64,000 nucleotides of DNA from Paenibacillus ihumii (GCF_001403875.1 NZ_LN884299.1:372001-436000); one strand, 5' to 3'. Counted from the stretch's first letter, positions 17,420 through 25,838 are shown. The notes: generated by a model not told the origin, from the letters alone. Translations and numbers: made by a program.

Positions 17420-20400
17420 CTAAAAATTATACGTTTCTATAGCACCAGCTGGGAAAACGCCACGAGCGGCCTCGCGGACTTCGACGACGTCACCTGGTTG
17501 GAATGCAACCTGCTGGTCGTATGGAAGCGGCTGCCAAGCCCCGCCATTCAGAGAGTATTCAGCCCCATTGCTGGTCGTCCAAAGATAATTGCCTCCTGGA
17601 AATTGCATGTGCACCTTGGAGGTGAACGTGAAGCTCTTAGCCGGACCTGGCGGCAGGTAGTCTCCGCCTTTCTCACGAAGCAATATCGTTAGATCTCCCG
17701 GGAATTCCGGCGGATTCACCTCATCGTAAGTCGTCCAGGTTGCACCGTCGTCCGCGGAATATTCCATAGCCGATGAAATATACGCCGCATCGAACGTGTT
17801 GCTCACATCGTTGATTCCGACGTACATATATACATTGTCGACAAAGGTAACCATCTCTACCTTCCCTGCCGGAACCTGGTTCACCGGATCAGCTTGTACG
17901 CGAACCCGAACAGTTACGTCGCCTGGGAAAAGCGGGGGATTCTGTTCATCATACGGTATCCAGGTTACTTCCCCGTCCACAGAGAATTCCATGCTGGCGT
18001 CGGCACCGATCAGAATATTTCTTCTGTCATCCTTGCTGACATTCGGTTTTTCCGGCGCGGCTGGCAGCGTATCCGTCACCGTCGTATAAATCGCGATTGT
18101 GCTTGCTCCATCCTGCAGTACTGCACGAACAAGCAATTGAGAAGCCCCCGAAGGAATGGCCGTTCCTTGCGGCAAGATATAACGATTTCCTGTATTTTTG
18201 TCTATAGTGGCGATAGATTCAAGGGCCTGTCCGTTTGCCCCCCATAGCAATTCATAGGCTTCTACAGTGCTCTCGTCGGCACCCGGGGTCCAGCTTACTT
18301 CACCCCCTACATAACCCGCCCGTGTGTCAGTATCAATGAAACTCAGCGTGACAGGAACAGCGGAAACCGCAAGTTTAGCTTGCTCAAATGCTGCCTGAAT
18401 CTCCCCAATGCTTGTAAATTCCTTCTGAGGAAGCAGGCTGCGCTGATCAAGAATAGACTGGGCAACTTCCAGGCGGCTAGCCTCATGCAGCTGCCCATAC
18501 GCGGCTGCGTCAATATTCAGCACGACGGCGTATCTTTTTAATTGTGATTCTATCGCCGTTGCACTCTGAGAGTTATTAATTCCTCGTACAGCAGCCGCCG
18601 CATCGTTAGACGGAGCGGGATATTGATCATTTACCGCTGTGATAATCCGCTTGACATCTGCAAATGTGGCATACCTCCCCGCTGCATTCGCAAGAGCCTT
18701 CTGATATTCCTGGGCATTAAAGTCTATCAAGCCCAGCTCCTGATTCAGTGGCGACGGATAGGCCTTCAGGACATGCAGCACATCCTCTGCCTTCGCAGGG
18801 TCGGCCGCCGTTCCGGCTTCAATCGCCAGCTGCGTCGTAATCAGCGAGACAACATCCTCTCCGCTATAGCTGCCGTGACCGCCAAATCCATGCCGCGTCG
18901 ATGAACCGTCCGGTCTGATCTCCATAATATAAAGGGCATCCTTTACATAAGACCAGTCTAGTCTGTAGGAGTTGCCGTTCCCCAGCGTGACCGGATCGAA
19001 GTGTAAATTTAGAATCGGCATGTCCGGGATATCCAGGTCCCAGCTAACCGACGTGATCGGAATAAATCCATACCCGTAATTTCTTAAGCGTCCATTCTTA
19101 ATCAATGCCGACGGATCCAATGTGCTTGTCATTTGCGGGGTGAGTTCCCCCGTAAACTGAATCCGTATTTGAGACAGGTTCTTAGTGGAGTAAGGAAGCA
19201 CATTCGTCGTATACCGAATATAATTCGAGATATAGGTGAGATATAAGGACTTCGTCTCCTCACCGGAGCCAGCGCTCTTGAACACTGCCCATACCCCATA
19301 CGCTTCGCTTTCCTCAAGCCCTTCCAGCTTATAAACTGCTAGTTGATTGGCCGTGACAGCGATGCTTCCGCTCACAAACGGAACGTTGCCCGGCAAGGTT
19401 CCGCTTTTGACTTGTTCTACGGTTGGACGAACATTCGCATCTAGCGGAACCGCCATATAGTATACCGTTCCGGCTTTGTCGGCTATAAGCGTACCATCGG
19501 CTGAATTGACCTTACGATTCTCATAGCTTGCTGAAAGAAAAGGATTCCCGCTATCCGGTATAGAAGGAGGTGGGGATTCCGGGCCGGAAGGACTGCCGCC
19601 TCCCCCTGAGCCTGATCCACTGCCTCCGCTTCCCCCCGTGGAAGGACTTCCTGATCCCGTACCCGGTGCATAGCCAGGGTTGGATACATCGTTTACGGTA
19701 ACAATCCGCGACTTAACCGCGTCATAGTTTGCGATAACCTGTTCCGGATTAACTCCTTCCGGAAGCACGATATTTTGAATCGTTACGTTAGATGGCAAAG
19801 TAATCTTCGCGTCTTTATCAACAACAGTTATCGTACCGATTCTTCCCGTGCTCAGCAGCGACACCTCGCCCGTTCCCTGGATGGTCACGGAATCGAAGCT
19901 GCCGTTTCCGGTCACCGTTGTTGCGCCAGTCCCCGAGACTAATTCCAAATGGCTGATATGCGCATAAAGGGAAACCTTCTCTACGTCTGCTCCAAGCGTC
20001 ACTTGCTGGTATGTAATGGATTCGTCTCCCCATAGCCCTGATAGCTTAGAATCAATTTGAACCTTCTGAACTACGGTCTTGTTTACAGCCTCAACCCGCA
20101 CGCCTTCCTTGCGGATATTCATTCCTTGCAGTGAAGACTGATCGAACACGACCGTGTTCTCATCTCCCCCGTTCACATGGGTGCTGCCTTTGACCGAAAT
20201 ATGCTGGGCGTAGAAATCATTGTTCAGTTCTTCGCCGATTTCCAGGTCACCATTGATGCTCATATTTTGAATGGTGATGTAATCGGCAGCTATTTTCACG
20301 TTGCCATCAATGCTGGCTTCTCCGCCGTCCAATACAAGATTTCCAGAGAACTCGGGCTCTCCTGAAGCCGCGGCCTTCCCCGGTGTAACAAGCTCCAACG

Positions 20401-21220
20401 CTAATAGCCGCGTGATCTGGCCATCTGCCGATTCAAAACGAATGCCCGCATTCGTTAGCACAGGAGCATTGGATGCCGCAAAAAATGGCTGCAAAGATTC
20501 TACCACGGCGTACGTCGTCTCCCCGATCGTAACCTTCCCATTCTCCACCTTCTCAATCTTTTGAAGCCCGCTATTCGCTGACTCAACTCTAAGCAGAATA
20601 GCTGCCAGTTCCTGACGAAGCACAGATTGCTGAGGATGAAATTTCCCATCGCTTCCTACCATAATTCCTGAGGATACGACGGCAGAGACGGATTCCTTCG
20701 CCCAAGCGGATACCGTGTGACTATCTGCAAAAGGAGAAGCTTCATCATCCTTCCAAACTTCCGCCTCTAATTTTGCTGCCCGAGCTAGAACTGAAGCCAG
20801 CTCTTCCCGGGTCACCTCGTCTTTAGGACGGAAGGCTCCATTGCTGTCTCCCTTCATCCATCCTTGCTGTCTCACAGCCTCTATCGCTCCGGCACTCCAG
20901 GAATCCGCAGGAACGTCAGAAAACGAAGATGCTCCGCTGTTGCTTACCTGCAGGTCCAATGCTTTAGCAAGGGCAATCGCAGCTTCTTGACGGGTTACTG
21001 CCTGCATAGGCCGGAATAGCCCCTCGCGATCCCCATTCATGAATTGCTTCTCTTGAGCCTCTTGAATAAGCCCTCTGGCCCATGGAGAAGCATCACTTAA
21101 GTCCTTAAACGGAACAGCCGCCGAATTTGAAGCTGCCAATACATTCGAGTTGGCAGTTGTGCCAAGCGCAAGCGCTATCGTTGCAATAGCCGCAATGCTC
21201 AATTTTTTAGAAATAATCAT
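17420..21220 (-). CDS. S-layer homology domain surface protein
   Basis: 1266 residues, secreted: N-terminal signal MIISKKLSIAAIATIALALG with cleavage after an Ala-rich stretch. Three SLH repeats occupy about residues 35-215 (e.g. PFKDLSDASPWARG, FSDVPADSWSAGAIEAV, FADSHTVSAWAKE), which would bind pyruvylated cell-wall polymer. Residues 220-510 are repetitive beta strands (NVKIAADYITIQNMSINGDL). A Gly/Ser/Pro-rich linker near 530-560 leads to fibronectin-like modules and about 200 helical residues, then beta modules with repeated WxPYDExNPPxFPGDVTV-type units. Monocistronic with its own terminator. Role on the surface is unknown. Confidence 0.85.
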   Translation of the reverse strand: MIISKKLSIAAIATIALALGTTANSNVLAASNSAAVPFKDLSDASPWARGLIQEAQEKQFMNGDREGLFRPMQAVTRQEAAIALAKALDLQVSNSGASSFSDVPADSWSAGAIEAVRQQGWMKGDSNGAFRPKDEVTREELASVLARAAKLEAEVWKDDEASPFADSHTVSAWAKESVSAVVSSGIMVGSDGKFHPQQSVLRQELAAILLRVESANSGLQKIEKVENGKVTIGETTYAVVESLQPFFAASNAPVLTNAGIRFESADGQITRLLALELVTPGKAAASGEPEFSGNLVLDGGEASIDGNVKIAADYITIQNMSINGDLEIGEELNNDFYAQHISVKGSTHVNGGDENTVVFDQSSLQGMNIRKEGVRVEAVNKTVVQKVQIDSKLSGLWGDESITYQQVTLGADVEKVSLYAHISHLELVSGTGATTVTGNGSFDSVTIQGTGEVSLLSTGRIGTITVVDKDAKITLPSNVTIQNIVLPEGVNPEQVIANYDAVKSRIVTVNDVSNPGYAPGTGSGSPSTGGSGGSGSGSGGGGSPSGPESPPPSIPDSGNPFLSASYENRKVNSADGTLIADKAGTVYYMAVPLDANVRPTVEQVKSGTLPGNVPFVSGSIAVTANQLAVYKLEGLEESEAYGVWAVFKSAGSGEETKSLYLTYISNYIRYTTNVLPYSTKNLSQIRIQFTGELTPQMTSTLDPSALIKNGRLRNYGYGFIPITSVSWDLDIPDMPILNLHFDPVTLGNGNSYRLDWSYVKDALYIMEIRPDGSSTRHGFGGHGSYSGEDVVSLITTQLAIEAGTAADPAKAEDVLHVLKAYPSPLNQELGLIDFNAQEYQKALANAAGRYATFADVKRIITAVNDQYPAPSNDAAAAVRGINNSQSATAIESQLKRYAVVLNIDAAAYGQLHEASRLEVAQSILDQRSLLPQKEFTSIGEIQAAFEQAKLAVSAVPVTLSFIDTDTRAGYVGGEVSWTPGADESTVEAYELLWGANGQALESIATIDKNTGNRYILPQGTAIPSGASQLLVRAVLQDGASTIAIYTTVTDTLPAAPEKPNVSKDDRRNILIGADASMEFSVDGEVTWIPYDEQNPPLFPGDVTVRVRVQADPVNQVPAGKVEMVTFVDNVYMYVGINDVSNTFDAAYISSAMEYSADDGATWTTYDEVNPPEFPGDLTILLREKGGDYLPPGPAKSFTFTSKVHMQFPGGNYLWTTSNGAEYSLNGGAWQPLPYDQQVAFQPGDVVEVREAARGVFPAGAIETYNF

Positions 21221-21259
21221 AAATGCCCCCTATCATATTAAGTCGAATTCCCTAGTATT

Positions 21260-21275
21260 TTGCAGAAATCTGCAA
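21260..21275. promoter_or_regulatory. Palindrome upstream of the SLH gene
   Basis: TTGCAGAAATCTGCAA is a 7-bp inverted repeat with a 2-bp centre, 40 bp upstream of the SLH start and inside the only plausible promoter region. Possible operator or 5' UTR element. Confidence 0.4.
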
Positions 21276-21344
21276 CAATAGTCCTATCAATCATAATATG
21301 TAATGGGATCACTAACAACACTTATTTCCCTAAATTATTCCTTA

Positions 21345-21379
21345 ATCAAAAATAACCTTCCATTGTCATGAAAGGTTAT
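21345..21379 (-). terminator. Terminator after the GyrI-like gene
   Basis: ATAACCTT and AAGGTTAT pair around 12 nt on the minus strand, followed by TTTTTGATT. It is 20 bp beyond the stop at 21399. Confidence 0.7.
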
Positions 21380-21398
21380 GCATTATCACTCCGCTCTA

Positions 21399-21858
21399 TT
21401 ATTTAATGGTGTCATATAAGTCCGTTACGATGTCATTTGTTGCTGCATGCCCCCATTCCTCTGTAATCTCCAGATGCCAGGCTCTGCGAATCCTCTCAAG
21501 CTTATTACTCTCGATCCAGCAATGCAGCCTCTCATATGATTTTCTTATGTCATCATTTGGCCCTATATGTCTTTGTACCGCATATTTCTGCTTGGGGATC
21601 ACCAAGGAAACCATGCCTACAGGGACTTCTGTAAGATCATGAACCTCAACACATACCCAGTAACCATCCTCCTCTTCCGAGAAATCCCCGGCAATAAAAG
21701 CTCCTATTAGTCTTACAGGCCTAAATTGCCTCTTTAATCTCCCCTAGTCTTTCCTTTAGTTGAATAGCGGCTTTAGGGATTTCGCTGACATACTGATCGC
21801 CTGGACATATTACTCGTATTCCGACTAGCTTTTTCTCGTTCAGTTCAACAATTTTCAT
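21399..21858 (-). pseudogene. GyrI-like effector-binding domain protein, frameshifted
   Basis: The ATG at 21858 (GGGAGGGAG upstream) begins MKIVELNEKKLVGIRV and stops at 21721. One base over, the frame continues without break as PVRLIGAFIAGDF, YWVCVEVHDLTEVPVGMVSL and ends LYDTIK at 21399. Together they form a 150-residue small-molecule-binding domain like those of GyrI/AraC effector domains and close in layout to the gene at 62316. A single-base insertion near 21720 explains it. Either a recent pseudogene or a sequencing error. Preceded by cassette C and followed by a terminator, so the locus otherwise looks intact. Confidence 0.8.
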
Positions 21859-21888
21859 TCGGACTCCCTCCCTTTCCTGGATACGCCG

Positions 21889-21985
21889 ACAGCCCAGCCT
21901 TAGATTGCTCAAGTCTTAGGGCTAGGCTGTTTGTCACTGAGCTACCTTCCATAATTATACATTTACTATCCAAGGAGCGAAAGCC
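21889..21985 (-). repeat. Promoter-hairpin cassette copy C
   Basis: On the minus strand: GGCTTTCGC (21977-21985), 17 bp, TATAAT (21954-21959), then TATGGAAGGTAGCTCAG, then a hairpin (21889-21931) with arms ACAGCC and GGCTGT and loop TTGAGCAATCT. The gene start is 31 bp beyond. Here it lies between divergent genes, so it is not needed as a terminator and is best read as promoter plus structured leader. Confidence 0.75.
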
Positions 21986-22134
21986 TCAAGGCCTCAGGGT
22001 TAGATCATCGATTTCTATATCCAAGACAAATAACGTAGGCGAGATGTAGATTGTTTAAGGCGAATATGATATCATGACAATATATTACAGATTGGAGGGT
22101 CACGTGTGCTAATTTATTCCCGATTGAGAGAGCA

Positions 22135-22182
22135 ATGCATCTAATTGCAACTGCTGCTTTGTTTCTGTCTCGTGCAGAATAA
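22135..22182 (+). CDS. Putative leader peptide of the mph attenuator
   Basis: ATG at 22135 with GAGAGAG just upstream encodes MHLIATAALFLSRAE and a TAA. It lies in the loop of the inner hairpin and its stop overlaps the 3' arm, so stalled ribosomes would change folding. It is too short for coding statistics; position is the evidence. The peptide lacks the known IFVI stalling motif. Confidence 0.5.
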   Translation: MHLIATAALFLSRAE

Positions 22183-22331
22183 TCGGGATTGGTCTGCCCT
22201 TTTCACGTGAGTCCGCCTTCCGTAATGGTCACTCTTATTAAGGTTGTTTCTTTTTACGTGTCTAATACGGTTTGTATTTGCTTTTGCGGGCACTGAAGCG
22301 TTATGGGCATCTCTATATTCGATTACGGCTG

Positions 22332-22366
22332 CACGGACATGCGATGTCTGTGTTTTTTTATTTTCT
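22332..22366 (+). terminator. Intrinsic terminator inside the mph leader
   Basis: CACGGACAT and ATGTCTGTG pair (one G-U) around GCG and are followed by TTTTTTTATTTTC. It ends immediately before AAGGAG of the phosphotransferase gene, so it must be bypassed for expression. Confidence 0.8.
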
Positions 22367-22387
22367 GCCGAAAAGGAGAATGCCTTT

Positions 22388-23320
22388 ATGACAAAACATC
22401 AATCAAACGATAATCCAAATACTATTCGTGAACTATTAGAACTTGCGGAGAATAACGGCCTGAACTTGCTTCCCGATCCTATTGAGCTCAACGAATCCGG
22501 CCTGGATTTCCTCGTTGCCTTTGCTAAGGATACGCAAGGTGAAGCTTGGGTTCTCCGAAAGCCCCGCCGCAAGGATGTATGGGAGCGGGCTGTAAATGAG
22601 CAGAAGGTCCTGAAGGTCGTTGGAAAGCATTTACCGGTTGAAGTGCCTGACTGGCGGATTTTTAATCCCGAGCTTATCGCCTACCCGCTCCTGAACGGTC
22701 ACCCCATCGCCACGGTCGACCCTGCTGGGGGCGGCTATGTCTGGCGGTTTTCTCAGGATTCATTGACGGATGAATTTTTTGATTCTCTGGCCGGTACATT
22801 AGCGGCCTTGCATAGCATCGAGCACCACGAAGCGGTGCAAGGAGGCGTTCGTTATAAAACGCCGCAGGAAGCGCGGGACTGCTTCGCTGCCAACATCGAA
22901 GAAACGAAGCAATCCTTCGCCATCCCTGCCAAGCTCTATGATCGCTGGATGGCATGGCTGTCTGCCGACTCCTACTGGCCCGGGCATTCCGTGCTTCATC
23001 ACGGCGATTTGCATCCCCCGCATATTATCGTTAACGATCAGCAGCGCGTAACGGGCCTGATCGACTGGACGGAGGCGGAAATTGCCGACCCAGGCAAAGA
23101 TTTCGTTATCCTGTATGCCCTTTTTGGCCAGATGGGACTGCGCGACCTGCTCAGACGTTATGAGGAGGCAGGAGGAACAACCTGGCCCCGCATGCACGAG
23201 CATATCGTTGAGCAATGGGCGGCTTATCCGGCCCTGGTTGCCAAATTCGCGCTTACCACGGGAAAAGAATCCGACATGGAAATGGCAAGGGGCATGCTTG
23301 CCAGCTGGAACGCAGAATAA
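22388..23320 (+). CDS. Macrolide 2'-phosphotransferase (Mph family)
   Basis: 310 residues from the ATG at 22388 (AAGGAG 9 nt upstream); the longer frame to 22244 crosses the terminator and is not used. Mph-type kinase motifs: EAWVLRKPRRKDVWERA (ATP lysine), SVLHHGDLHPPHIIV (catalytic loop), GLIDWTEAEIADPGKDF (Mg-binding Asp). Mph enzymes phosphorylate the desosamine 2'-OH of macrolides with GTP, giving resistance. Intrinsic copies are known in Bacillus and Paenibacillus. The attenuated leader fits drug induction. Confidence 0.85.
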   Translation: MTKHQSNDNPNTIRELLELAENNGLNLLPDPIELNESGLDFLVAFAKDTQGEAWVLRKPRRKDVWERAVNEQKVLKVVGKHLPVEVPDWRIFNPELIAYPLLNGHPIATVDPAGGGYVWRFSQDSLTDEFFDSLAGTLAALHSIEHHEAVQGGVRYKTPQEARDCFAANIEETKQSFAIPAKLYDRWMAWLSADSYWPGHSVLHHGDLHPPHIIVNDQQRVTGLIDWTEAEIADPGKDFVILYALFGQMGLRDLLRRYEEAGGTTWPRMHEHIVEQWAAYPALVAKFALTTGKESDMEMARGMLASWNAE

Positions 23321-23357
23321 TCGGATCAAGTTTGAGCCACCAGAAAAATACAACATA

Positions 23358-23388
23358 AATAACCGTCTTCCTCCGGAAGACGGTTATT
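23358..23388. terminator. Bidirectional terminator between mph and lipoprotein gene
   Basis: A 14-bp perfect stem, AATAACCGTCTTCC with its complement, and a 3-nt loop. Overlaps the stop of the convergent lipoprotein gene and serves both. Confidence 0.85.
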
Positions 23389-23857
23389 GGGTTTGGATTA
23401 AAGCTTTGCTGAACTGAAACGAATAGGATTCCGTTACTATTTTTCGCTCGCCGGTTCTGATTATGGCCTTGACTTCCTCAGCATCTTGAAATAACCGTAT
23501 AGGGTTCAACATCGAGACATACAGCTCGCCATGAGCATTCGGAGTCAAATGTGTGTCCCCTTCACTGCTTCCTAATTTGAGATCCAAATTCTGTGCAGGT
23601 CCAAAAATGACGCCGCCGCTTCCCTGATCATTAATTAATGAAATTTCATAGCTTTGGTCAGGATCCAGATCCTTCAGCCATACGGTGAATTCTATGCTAC
23701 GGTCTTCGTTGAAGATGATATTCAATCTCCCAGGATGGTCTTTGAACGAAACCTCTTGCAGACGCCCTGGTTCAATTGGAGTTATCCCGTCGTTCGCAGA
23801 GCTGTTGGAACAGCCGAATAGGAGCAGCAGCACCATCATTGCTGCAAGTAATCGCAT
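23384..23857 (-). CDS. Small lipoprotein of unknown function
   Basis: 157 residues. Lipobox LLLLFGC (Cys16) after a short hydrophobic signal, then a Ser/Asn-rich tether and an all-beta body (EVSFKDHPGRLNIIFNEDRS, FTVWLKDLDPDQSYEISLI). Anchored outside the membrane by lipidation. I do not recognise the family; it has the look of single-domain Ig-like lipoproteins. Convergent with mph. No operon partner other than the DUF2691 gene 30 bp upstream. Confidence 0.7.
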   Translation of the reverse strand: MRLLAAMMVLLLLFGCSNSSANDGITPIEPGRLQEVSFKDHPGRLNIIFNEDRSIEFTVWLKDLDPDQSYEISLINDQGSGGVIFGPAQNLDLKLGSSEGDTHLTPNAHGELYVSMLNPIRLFQDAEEVKAIIRTGERKIVTESYSFQFSKALIQTQ

Positions 23858-23888
23858 GATATCATTTCTCCTTTACTGTTTAACCAGG

Positions 23889-24356
23889 CTACCATACGCC
23901 CAGCTTAGTTCTGTGGTCATTGCCATCGGTAATGTATTGGACAGGATGAAACTCTTTCTCCATAGCATGATCATAAAGCTTATCAAGCTGCTCCTTATTC
24001 TTACAATAAATCGTGACATATACGCTATCAACGACGAGCAGCACGAGCTGGCAATCACTTTGTAGAAATTCCTCGTACGTCCCTATATCTGTAATGTTCT
24101 GGCCCTTAGAAAAGGCCTTTAGGTCAGCAAATATTAAATAATACTCATTGTTCTCAATTATACTTTTAAAAAGCTCACCATCTGCGCTATCGGGCTGCTC
24201 AGCGAATAGAGGCAAGCCCAGTTCGCCAGCTTCAACCAAATAGGATTCCCCGCTGCCAATCCGCCAATCATACACTGAGACATCTAAGGCCTCCAGCATC
24301 TCGCCAAGCAGCCGCCCAAAATGATTTGGAACTGCGAAACTAACGCCTCTTGTCAT
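23889..24356 (-). CDS. DUF2691-like protein
   Basis: 155 residues from ATG at 24356, read MTRGVSFAVPNHFGRLLGEM; this start lies inside the end of the preceding small gene, suggesting coupled translation. The N-terminal RGVSFAVPN, YDWRIGSGESYLV and the terminal FHPVQYITDGNDHRTKLGVW fit the DUF2691 family of Bacillales, which has no known role. Soluble, mixed alpha/beta. Recognition is from memory of the family pattern. Confidence 0.65.
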   Translation of the reverse strand: MTRGVSFAVPNHFGRLLGEMLEALDVSVYDWRIGSGESYLVEAGELGLPLFAEQPDSADGELFKSIIENNEYYLIFADLKAFSKGQNITDIGTYEEFLQSDCQLVLLVVDSVYVTIYCKNKEQLDKLYDHAMEKEFHPVQYITDGNDHRTKLGVW

Positions 24357-24492
24357 GAATATAAATGTCCAGCGCTTCAATTCCGCGTTTCGCGAGCCTA
24401 ATAAATAACACCATGCAGTAAATACCCAACCCGATCATAACTAAGTAAATAAGTAAGCCCAAGACTGGAAAAATGCCAAACATACCGTTCAT
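24340..24492 (-). CDS. 50-residue single-pass membrane protein
   Basis: AAGGAG is 9 nt before the ATG at 24492. It reads MNGMFGIFPVLGLLIYLVMI, continues GLGIYCMVLFIRLAKRG and ends ALDIYIHDKRR. One transmembrane helix is followed by a basic amphipathic segment, so the C-terminus should be cytosolic. It overlaps the DUF2691 start by 17 bp in another frame and lies directly behind cassette D. Function unknown; similar small proteins ending in ALDIYI are, from memory, common in Bacillales. Confidence 0.7.
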   Translation of the reverse strand: MNGMFGIFPVLGLLIYLVMIGLGIYCMVLFIRLAKRGIEALDIYIHDKRR

Positions 24493-24537
24493 ATGCTTCT
24501 TCTCCTTGCATTTGTATTGGCTGCCGATCCAGCAAAA

Positions 24538-24608
24538 CGCCCCGGCCTACAAGATTGCTCTTAACTTAGGCCAGGGCGAATGTGGAATGAGCATATTCCA
24601 TAATTATA
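24538..24608 (-). repeat. Promoter-hairpin cassette copy D
   Basis: On the minus strand: TATAAT (24603-24608), TATGGAATATGCTCAT, then a hairpin (24538-24578) with arms CGCCCTGGCC and GGCCGGGGCG and loop AAGAGCAATCTTG. The upstream GGCTNNCGC box of copies B, C and E is not present. It ends 46 bp before the 50-residue membrane protein start and could also terminate the GH88 transcript. Confidence 0.65.
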
Positions 24609-24707
24609 CATGGGCGAATCAAGTAATGCTAGAATATTGCCAGACTGTATATTTCTGAGCTTTACAATGAGCTATCTATGCCGCAGCTTACGGCTGATCT
24701 AACAAGA

Positions 24708-25838
24708 TTACTCCCAGCAAGACGGACCCCGGCCCTTCAATCGGGCCAAGCCCTCCACAAAGAAAAAGTCGCCATAAATCAGCGGAACGTCTATATTTGT
24801 CCCCTGCGGGTAGTTGCTCGTACCATGCAGGAGCAGCCCTTCCTCGTCAGGGAGATTCCAGGTGCCGTAATTTTCGTACAGAGACCTCAATATCCGTATT
24901 CCGCCTGCACGGTAAATGTCTGCATCCCCGTCCTCGCTCTTGTCCGCGAGCAGCAGAAGGCCGCTGGCCGCACAGGAGCCAGCCGAACTGTCGCGCAGAT
25001 CGCGAAGCTCGTCAGGAGCCCGGAAATCCCAGGCCGGCACACTATCCTCTGGCAGCCTGCTGAGGAAGAAGTTCGCTACGCGCTTGGCAGCCTGGTAATA
25101 ATCATCCCGGCCTGTATGATGATAAGCCAGCGTCAAGCCGTAGATCGCCCAGGCAGCCCCTCGCGACCAGGCCGACTCCGGAGCGTATCCCTGACCGCCA
25201 AGGCCCTCCAGCATTTCACCCGTATGCGGATCAAAATTAACGATATGATATACCGAGCCATCTGCCCGGATGAAATATTTCAGCACCGTATCCATATGTG
25301 CCTCGGCGATATGGGCGTAACGCGGATCTCCACTAATGCGGGATGCCCAGAACAGGAGCGGCATGTTCATGCAGCAGTCGATAATCGCCTGTCCCTCGTT
25401 CCGCTCCCCTTCTGTCCAAGGATTCCATGCCCGGATATACTGCCCCTTCAGATTAAAACGCGCAGCAAGGTAGTTCGCCGCCTTCAGGGCCCGAACCCGC
25501 GAAGCATCGCTGCCGGTCAGCTTGTAATTCGCTACGCTGGTCAAGGTCCACATAAACCCCAGATCATGATCCAGCTTCACATAACCATTCAGCACCTCAT
25601 CCAGCTTGGCTTCACATTCCTCGGCCAGAGCCTTAAGCTCCTCCCTGCCGCTCTCCTGATACAGCAGCCAAAGCATTCCCGGCCAGAAGCCGGCTGTCCA
25701 CCAGCTCGGCGCCTCCAACTGATATACTCCGTTCTGACTTGCATGCGGGAACCCGGATCCGATTCGGGCGGTGTTATGCAGCGTTTTTTCAAGCGATTTG
25801 CTCCAAGCCTCGTTCACCCAGCTTAGCTCCGTGTTCAT
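24708..25838 (-). CDS. GH88 unsaturated glucuronyl hydrolase
   Basis: 376 residues, the size of the Bacillus sp. GL1 enzyme. Asp92 in KLDHDLGFMW and Asp154 in EGQAIIDCCMNMPLL are the two catalytic aspartates; RGAAWAIYGL and GTSNYPQGTNIDVPLIYGDFFF are further family blocks. No signal peptide, so it acts in the cytosol, hydrating the 4,5-unsaturated uronate that polysaccharide lyases leave on oligosaccharides. Last gene of the transporter-lyase operon, 36 bp after the heparinase-type gene. Confidence 0.92.
   Translation of the reverse strand: MNTELSWVNEAWSKSLEKTLHNTARIGSGFPHASQNGVYQLEAPSWWTAGFWPGMLWLLYQESGREELKALAEECEAKLDEVLNGYVKLDHDLGFMWTLTSVANYKLTGSDASRVRALKAANYLAARFNLKGQYIRAWNPWTEGERNEGQAIIDCCMNMPLLFWASRISGDPRYAHIAEAHMDTVLKYFIRADGSVYHIVNFDPHTGEMLEGLGGQGYAPESAWSRGAAWAIYGLTLAYHHTGRDDYYQAAKRVANFFLSRLPEDSVPAWDFRAPDELRDLRDSSAGSCAASGLLLLADKSEDGDADIYRAGGIRILRSLYENYGTWNLPDEEGLLLHGTSNYPQGTNIDVPLIYGDFFFVEGLARLKGRGPSCWE

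Larger units (their letters stand above)
22100..22366 (+). promoter_or_regulatory. Attenuator leader of the macrolide phosphotransferase gene
   Basis: A roughly 290-nt leader precedes the gene. GGAGGG and a minimal GTG-TGC-TAA frame are followed by nested pairing: TCACGTG (22100-22106) with CACGTGA (22204-22210), and CCCGATT (22119-22125) with AATCGGG (22181-22187). A 15-codon peptide frame fills the inner loop and its stop codon overlaps the inner 3' arm. A strong intrinsic terminator (22332-22366) ends 6 nt before the ribosome site. This architecture matches drug-inducible, ribosome-mediated attenuation. No single clear promoter was picked; AT-rich hexamers lie at 22064-22086. Confidence 0.65.

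Noticed and set aside
22244..22387. N-terminal extension of the macrolide phosphotransferase
   Set aside because: The frame runs through the leader terminator and lacks a ribosome site; ATG 22388 has AAGGAG.
24678..25826. Long plus-strand open frame
   Set aside because: Antisense of the GH88 gene, which has catalytic motifs; the plus frame has no ribosome site or family pattern.
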